NCBI RefSeq assembly: GCF_019343475.1
Contig: NZ_CP072453.1
Coordinates: forward strand, 4,216,001-4,280,000
From: Providencia sp. R33
GTDB lineage: Bacteria > Pseudomonadota > Gammaproteobacteria > Enterobacterales > Enterobacteriaceae
Reading direction: 5' to 3'
DNA: 64,000 bases
Made by a program: the position numbers and the translations under genes. The notes below the pieces were generated by a model, which saw only the letters and a program-made list of their open reading frames with translations, was not told the DNA's origin and did not search any database. Positions 49,101 through 58,100 of this stretch are shown one piece after another (positions within the stretch are counted from its first letter, which is position 1; the number at the start of each line of letters is the position of its first letter).

Positions 49101-52100
49101 TTTACCACCGATGACTGTTTATTGGCACTAATCACCACGTCATAAGACCCGCTTTGTTGCCCCGGTAATTTTCCGCTGTAGCGGCCATCCGCTTGTTGAG
49201 TCACTGCAATCGTTAGCGGTTGTTGTTTTGCGATATTCACGGTGACCTCAGTGATCCCCATGACAGCATGGCTATTAGTATCGGTTAAAGATACGGTAAA
49301 GGCGGCTTCTTCACCCGCTTGTGGCTTGGTAATATCAACAATGTCAACCTGATGGATCTGGCTGTTTCCAATTGCTTTTTCAACGTTAAGGTCAACTGAC
49401 GTACTTTTTATCAGGTTAACAGTGGCCACTAAGCGGTCTGTACCCAATGTGGTAAGTGGTAAGTCAGCGGTATAGGTGCCATCTTTGTTATCAACCCAAG
49501 TCACATGACCTGTTTGCTTATGCGTTAACGTGATGTTTTTCACGTCAATGCCGCTAAGGGTGTTATCAAACGCATCTTTTAAGGTCAGTGTCAGTTTTAC
49601 TGACTCACCTGATTTGAAACTTGATGCTGTTGTTGCCAGTTCAACGGAACTCACGACACCTGCATTGCCTTGAATACCAGAGCCATCCGTATTGGTGGCT
49701 TTGAGGGGCGTCGCAGTGTTAACAACCCACGTTTCTTTCGCTTCCTGCTTATTCACGGTCACTTTAACCGAGTAATTTCCTGCTTTTTGTGCAGGCAGGG
49801 TGGCGGTGTAAGTGCCCTTATCCGTTTTAGATTCAACTAATGTTAAGTTGAGCGGCTTGCCATTGAGAGTGACTTTAATGTCATCCGCAATTTGTGTGAC
49901 ACCATGACTATTCGTATCAGCGACTTTTACGGTAATGGTTTGCGCTGAACCTGTTGATGAGGATGAAATAGGCTCAAGGGTCAATCGATGAACTTGGGTA
50001 ACGTGATGTGGGCTGGCCACGTCAATGTTAATAGGCAAGCTCTCATTGCTATTCACCGTGGCTTTTAGCACATCACTGCCCAATGTGTTTAATGGCAATG
50101 TGGTGGTATAGCTGCCGTTATTTTGGTCAATCCATGTCACGGTAGCGGCTTGCTGGTTGTGTTGTAGCACAATGTTGGCACTGTCGACGCCTTTCAGTGG
50201 GTTATTAAAGCTATCTTTTAACGTCACAGTCAGCAATACGTTATCACCAGACACCAAACTTGCTGTTGCTGTTTTCAGTTCAACATCGCTAACAACGCCA
50301 CGCTGGCCTGCTGTGCCACCACCATTTTCGGTTACCGTGTCGGGTTGTGCCACTGTCAGTGTTTTTGCCACCGATGACTGTTTATTGGCACTAATCACCA
50401 CGTCATAAGACCCGCTTTGTTGCCCCGGTAATTTTCCACTGTAGCGGCCATCCGCTTGTTGAGTCACTACGATGTTTGGCAGTTTTTGCTTATCGAGGGT
50501 GACATCAAGGTTTTGGATACCATTAACAGGGTTACCTTGAGCATCGGTCAAGGCAACGGTAAAGGTACTTTGCGCACCTGCAGTTGCATTGGTGATATCA
50601 CTGATATCGATTTTATGGATAGCGTTAATCCCTAACTGTGATTTGACATCAATAATAATGGTTGGACTTTGTCTCTGATTTACGGTGATAAATACGTGAT
50701 CTAACCCCAATTGTGTTAAGACTAAATTAGCCGTATAGGTTCCATCTTTTTGTGCTGTCCAAGTGACTTTGCCTGTTTGTTTATGAGTGAGCGATTGCGT
50801 TAAATCGACACCTGTCAATGGATTACCAAAGGCATCTTCCAATATCGCCGTTAGCATTAATGTGTCGCCAGACTTTAAGTCTTTGATTGGTGAAACGGTA
50901 AGTGCTACACGACTCGTCACACCGCGAGAACCGGATTTACCGCCATGATTAATCGTAATAGGCACTGGCGCACTTACGGTTAAAGTTGATTCTGTGGATT
51001 TAACACCACCAACGGTAACAATGACTTTATGGTCTCCTGATTTTTGGCCAGAAAGTGTACCGCGATAAGTTCCTTTATTGACTGTTTCCGTTATCTTAAG
51101 TAACTCTTCTGCGCCATTGATGGAGACGACCGCGTTATTATTTATTCCTGTAATGGGTTGGTTATTGGCATCAGTAAGCACCAAGGTAATGGCACTGGTT
51201 TCACCCGCTGCGGGTTTTTCGATATTTTTGATGTCAACTTTGTGAATGTGAGTCGTACTCGTGGCATTCCCAACATTAATATTAAGTGGAAGCGTGGTTA
51301 TTTGGTTCACTTTCACAGTTAAAGTGTCTTGACCAATTTTTGTGAGTGGCAAAATAGTGGTGTAGTCGCCGTTACGGAGATCTACCCAAATAGTGGAACT
51401 CACTCTTGGTTGTTGATGTTTTAACTGAAGGCTAGTACCACTGATCCCTTCAAGGGTGTTACCAAAAGCATCTTTAAGTGTCACGGTTAATTGTAATGAT
51501 TGGCCTGACTTTAGGTCATTAATTGGTGATGAGGCTAAAGTAACCGTTTTGACTACACCACGTTGGTTTTCTGCGCCGCTCCCATCTTTTTCTTTCACCG
51601 TGATGGTTGCTGCGGTTTTAACTGTCCAAGGTTTCGAGACCGTTTTATTGTTAGCTGTCACTTTAACAGTGTAGTTACCTGCATTCTGTGCCGGTAACGT
51701 TCCCGTGTAAGTCCCTTCTTGAGTGCGTGACTCGGCTAAAATAATAGATGCCGATTGGCCGTCGATATTCACCGCTATCACGTTATTAATCGCGGTAACG
51801 GGGTGCTGATACTTATCGGTGACCTTCACCGTGATAGTTTGGCTCTCACCTGCTTCACTTGGGGTAATGGGTTCCAGTTCGACATTAGCCACTTTATTGA
51901 TATCAGTCGTATTGCCTACTGTAATGGTGAGCAATGGTGACTTATGGCCATTAATTGACGTCACTAACTCATTAGTGCCTATTTGTGTTAACAGCAAAGG
52001 CGTCGTGTAAGTGCCATCACCGTTATCTAACCATTTCAGTGAGCTCGCTTTATAGCCATCCAGAATGATATTACTAGGGTCGATAGCCGTTAACGGATTA

Positions 52101-55100
52101 TTAAAGGCATCAATGATGGTTACTGTGATATCTAGCGTGTTACCTGATTGCAGATGTGTGGCATCACTTGTCTTCATACTAATGTTATTGATAACGCCTC
52201 GTTCACCATGCTTACCCGTTCCGCTTGAGCTATTTGAGCCAATTGGCGCTGGCTTTTTCACTTCTAGAGTGTCTTGAGTGGAGCTTTGCCCATTCACTGT
52301 GGCAGTAATTTGATGATCGCCTGCTTGCAGTGCTGGCAGTTCAGCGGTGTAGCTACCATCGGTGTTTGGGGTCACTGGCAGGGTGTGTTTATCGTTGCCA
52401 ATGGTGACCTCAATCTCTTTGATATCTTTGACCTGATGGCCGTTTTTATCGGTTAACTCGACCTTAATAGTCGGCTTGTCGCCCGCATTTGGGGTTTTAG
52501 TGTTTGGCGTAACAACGATATTTTGCACATTGTTATCACCCGTTGCGTTGCTCACGGTAATGTCGGTTTTTTGGCTGGAAATACCGTTAATGGATGCGGT
52601 TACATCGATATTGCCGAGGTCTTTGAGTGGCACTTGAGCGGTGTAGCTGCCATCATTGTTATCGACCCAATTTAACGTGTCACCTTTCAGGTTGCCTAAG
52701 TGAAGGTTATTTTTATCTAACCCTTTGATGCCATTACCAAAGGCGTCGGTCACCGTGACGGTGACGTCAAGGGTATCGCCAGATTTTAAGTTGCTGATGG
52801 AGCCTGTTTTGATCTCGAGTGTCTTGACGACGCCTTTCTGATCTTTCTGCCCTTGGTTGTTTGGTGAGACAGGTGCTGGTTGCTGCACATTCAGGGTCTC
52901 TTTGTTGGAGTCTTTACCATTCACGGAGACATTAATCAGTTTGTCGCCGCTTTGCTGCGCAGGCAGTTCAGCGGTGTAGCTACCATCGGTGTTTGGGGTC
53001 ACTGGCAAGGTGTGTTTATCGTTGCCAATAGTGACCTCAATCTCTTTGATGTCTTTGACCTGATGGCCGTTTTTATCGGTTAACTCGACCTTAATAGTCG
53101 GCTTGTCACCCGCGTTCAGGTTTGTGGTATTGGGGGTGACAACGATATTTTGCACGCTGTTATCGCCCGTGGCTTTGCCCACGGTGATGTCGGTTTTTTG
53201 GCTGGAAAGACCGTTAATGGATGCGGTTAAATCGATATTGCCGAGGTCTTTGAGTGGCACTTGAGCGGTGTAGCTGCCATCATTGTTATCGACCCAATTT
53301 AACGTGTCACCTTTCAGGTTGCCTAAGTGAAGGTTATTTTTATCTAACCCTTTGATGCCATTACCAAAGGCGTCGGTCACTGTGACGGTGACGTCAAGGG
53401 TATCGCCAGATTTTAAGTTGCTGATGGAGCCTGTTTTGATGTCGAGTTTATCCACCACACCTTGTTGGCCTGTCTGCCCTTGGCTGTTGGGCGTGACTGG
53501 CGCAGGTGGTTGTACATTCAGGGTCTCTTTGTTGGAGTCTTTACCATTCACGGAGACATTAATCAGTTTGTCGCCGCTTTGCTGCGCAGGCAGTTCAGCG
53601 GTGTAGCTACCATCGGTGTTTGGGGTCACTGGCAAGGTGTGTTTATCGTTGCCAATGGTGACCTCAATCTCTTTGATGTCTTTGACCTGATGGCCGTTTT
53701 TATCGGTTAACTCGACCTTAATAGTCGGCTTGTCCCCCGCATTTGGGGTTTTTGTGTTTGGCGTAACAACGATATTTTGCACACTGTTGTTGCCAGTGGC
53801 TTTGCCCACGGTGATGTCGGTTTTTTGGCTGGAAAGACCGTTAATGGATGCGGTTAAATCGATATTGCCGAGGTCTTTTAAGGGCACTTGAGCGGTGTAG
53901 CTGCCATCATTGTTATCGACCCAATTTAACGTGTCACCTTTCAGGTTGCCTAAGTGAAGGTTATTTTTATCTAACCCTTTGATGCCATTACCAAAGGCGT
54001 CGGTCACTGTGACGGTGACGTCAAGGGTATCGCCAGATTTTAAGTTGCTGATGGAGCCTGTTTTGATCTCGAGTGTCTTGACGACGCCTTTCTGATCTTT
54101 CTGCCCTTGATTGTTTGGTGAGACAGGTGCTGGTTGCTGCACATTCAGGGTTTCTTTATTGGAGTCCTTGCCATTCACGGAGACACTAATTTGTTTATCG
54201 CCACTTTGCTGCGCGGGCAGTTCAGCTGTGTAGCTACCATCGGTGTTTGGGGTCACTGGCAAGGTGTGTTTATCGTTGCCAATGGTGACCTCAATCTCTT
54301 TGATATCTTTGACCTGATGGCCGTTTTTATCGGTTAACTCGACCTTAATAGTTGGCTTGTCGCCCGCATTTGGGGTTTTAGTGTTTGGCGTAACAACGAT
54401 ATTTTGCACATTGTTATCACCCGTTGCGTTGCTCACGGTAATGTCGGTTTTTTGGCTGGAAATACCGTTAATGGATGCGGTTAAATCGATATTGCCGAGG
54501 TCTTTGAGTGGCACTTGAGCGGTGTAGCTGCCATCATTGTTATCGACCCAATTTAACGTGTCACCTTTCAGGTTGCCTAAGTGAAGGTTATTTTTATCTA
54601 ACCCTTTGATGCCATTACCAAAGGCGTCGGTCACTGTGACGGTGACGTCAAGGGTATCGCCAGATTTTAAGTTGCTGATGGAGCCTGTTTTGATGTCGAG
54701 TTTATCCACCACACCTTGTTGGCCTGTCTGCCCTTGGCTGTTGGGCGAAACTGGTGCAGGTGGCTGTACATTCAGGGTTTCTTTGTTGGAGTCTTTGCCA
54801 TTCACAGAGACATTAATCAGTTTGTCGCCGCTTTGCTGCGCAGGCAGTTCAGCGGTGTAGCTACCATCGGTGTTTGGGGTCACAGGCAGGGTGTGTTTAT
54901 CGTTGCCAATGGTGACCTCAATCTCTTTGATATCTTTGACCTGATGGCCGTTTTTATCGGTTAACTCGACCTTAATAGTCGGCTTGTCCCCCGCATTTGG
55001 GGTTTTTGTGTTTGGCGTAACAACGATATTTTGCACACTGTTGTTGCCAGTGGCTTTGCCCACGGTGATGTCGGTTTTTTGGCTGGAAAGACCGTTAATG

Positions 55101-58100
55101 GATGCGGTTAAATCGATATTGCCGAGGTCTTTTAAGGGCACTTGAGCGGTGTAGCTGCCATCATTGTTATCGACCCAATTTAACGTGTCACCTTTCAGGT
55201 TGCCTAAGTGAAGGTTATTTTTATCTAACCCTTTGATGCCATTACCAAAGGCGTCGGTCACTGTGACGGTGACGTCAAGGGTTTCGCCAGATTTTAAGTT
55301 GCTGATGGAGCCTGTTTTGATCTCGAGTGTCTTGACGACGCCTTTCTGATCTTTCTGCCCTTGGTTGTTTGGTGAGACAGGTGCTGGTTGCTGCACATTC
55401 AGGGTTTCTTTATTGGAGTCCTTGCCATTCACGGAGACACTAATTTGTTTATCGCCACTTTGCTGCGCGGGCAGTTCGGCGGTGTAGCTACCATCGGTGT
55501 TTGGGGTCACTGGCAAGGTGTGTTTGTCGTTGCCAATGGTGACCTCAATCTCTTTGATATCTTTGACCTGATGGCCGTTTTTATCGGTTAACTCGACCTT
55601 AATAGTCGGCTTGTCACCCGCGTTCAGGTTTGTGGTATTGGGGGTGACAACGATATTTTGCACGCTGTTATCGCCCGTGGCTTTGCCCACGGTGATGTCG
55701 GTTTTTTGGCTGGAAAGACCGTTAATGGATGCGGTTACATCGATATTGCCGAGGTCTTTTAAGGGCACTTGAGCGGTGTAGCTGCCATCATTGTTATCGA
55801 CCCAATTTAACGTGTCACCTTTCAGGTTGCCTAAGTGAAGGTTATTTTTATCTAACCCTTTGATGCCATTACCAAAGGCGTCGGTCACTGTGACGGTGAC
55901 GTCAAGGGTATCGCCAGATTTTAAGTTGCTGATGGAGCCTGTTTTGATCTCGAGTGTCTTGACGACGCCTTTCTGATCTTTCTGCCCTTGGTTGTTTGGT
56001 GAGACAGGTGCTGGCTGCTGCACATTCAGGGTTTCTTTATTGGAGTCCTTGCCATTCACGGAGACACTAATTTGTTTATCGCCACTTTGCTGCGCAGGCA
56101 GTTCGGCGGTGTAGCTACCATCGGTGTTTGGGGTCACAGGCAGGGTGTGTTTGTCGTTGCCAATGGTGACCTCAATCTCTTTGATGTCTTTGACTTGATT
56201 ACCGTTTTTATCGGTTAACTCGACCTTAATAGTGGGCTTGTCGCCTGCGTTCAGGTTTGTGGTATTGGGGGTGACAACGATATTTTGCACACTGTTGTTG
56301 CCAGTGGCTTTGCCCACGGTGATTTCAGTTGTTGGGCTGAATATACCGTTAATTGAGGCGGTAATATCAATAGTACCCAGTGTCGTCAGTGGAAAATAAG
56401 TCGAATAATCCCCATGACCATCAGCATACCAGCCTAAAGTGTCTCCACTGCGATTACCTAAAGATATTTTATTAAAATCAATACCATCAAGTTCATTATC
56501 AAAAGCATCAGTGAGGGTTACGGTGATTAGCGGCTCATCTCCGGATTTAAAGTTATTGGTTGGTTTAATGTTAATTTCAACTTTATCAATAACACCGAGT
56601 TGCCCTTTAAGGCCACTACCATCAGGGTTAAGTGGTTTAGTATTCGAAGGCGCTAAAACAGTAAATAGGCTTTCAGATGAGAGAATACCATCGATATCCG
56701 CTTGGACTTTATATTCGCCTTGTTTTTGCCCCGGCAAAGAACCTTCATATTCACCTGAATTAGCGTTAATCTCCCAAATTGTTATTGGTGTTTTTATTTG
56801 GTTAATATGGGCGTTAATTGTACCATCTGCGCCTGAAACAGGGTTACCTTGCTTATCGGTTAACTTCAGCGTGATCGTCCCTTCTTCGCCAGCAAGTGCT
56901 TTAGATATATTTGTAATGGAAATGCCAGTGAGCTTATCATTAATAAAGTAAACGGAAGTGGTTTCACTTTTTCCATTAATGGTCGCTGTAATTTCACTCA
57001 ATCCAGTTTTTAAACTCGTGAGAACGAGATCAATCTCACCTTGTTCATTTGTCAATTCTGGTGCCACAAGCTTTGCATTTGTTGCGGTGAGTTTAACGTG
57101 TTGTCCTGAAATCAAATTTCCATTGGTGTCAGTTACGTAAATTTTAGCAAGATTTTTCGAGATACCATCAGCAACTGCCCCTGTTTTTTGAACGGTTAAG
57201 CTGCGTACATAAGCTTGTTTTATATCTGACTTGAAAACGACTTGAGCTTTTACAGGCGGATGATTGTTTGTGTAAGCACTCACTTCGTATGTCCCTGCAA
57301 CCTGTGACGTAAACTGGACTTGTGCTTCGCCTTTTGAGTTGGTGGTTGCCGTGTATTCCCTGGGTTTATCAACTTTCATCGCGTGCATTTTTTTGCGTAA
57401 TTCTCGTTGAAATTCAGATTGGATTACTGTGCCTGTATTTATTTTTTTGGTCGCAAGTGTTAGCGCGTTTGGCAAGATAAAGACCACTTTTGCGTTAGGA
57501 ACGACATTTCCATGAGAGTCTCTAACAACCACATTGATGCTGTTAACATCATGACCATTGGCAAGGCCTTTTCCTTGGGATTTAATATCATTAGGGCTAA
57601 TGCTAATGATCCCAACATTGGTAATTTCAATTAATGTTTCCGCAACGGGGGATGCATTACCTTTGGTATCAAAGGCGGTTCCTTGTAAGCGGTAACGGTT
57701 AATTTTTTGAGTCGTTTCCGCCGTATTTGCGGTTTTATAAGTTGGCAAAATGACGGTCGCGGTTTGATCGGTAGAACTGATTGAACCACCCGCGAGCAGT
57801 AATTCGGGTGCTTGCCAGACAATTTGCTTAAGCGGATATTTACTACTGAAAGATTTTACTAGCGGAATAGCTTGCCCAGTTTCCCCCTGAATTTTGGCGG
57901 GTAATGACAGATGCAATAAGGTTTTCTTTTGGTAATCAAGAATAATATTGTTATTACGCTCGATAAAATCATAGCGATTCCCAGAGAGGCGACGCGCTTC
58001 TGCCACTTTGGTTGGATCTAAATGATGAGCTAAGCTTTTACCAAGCGTCCATGTAAATTGAATTTTAGCTTGAGTTTCTTTTTTGCCCTGACTGCCGATT

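Noticed and set aside
48675..49145. Long plus-strand frames opposite the adhesin gene, such as 156 codons at 48675-49145
   Set aside because: They are shadows of the repetitive coding strand, recur with each repeat, and have no binding site or recognisable domain.
52300..56320. CRISPR array or transposon array
   Set aside because: The repeats are long, in frame, have no spacers and encode Ig-like adhesin domains.
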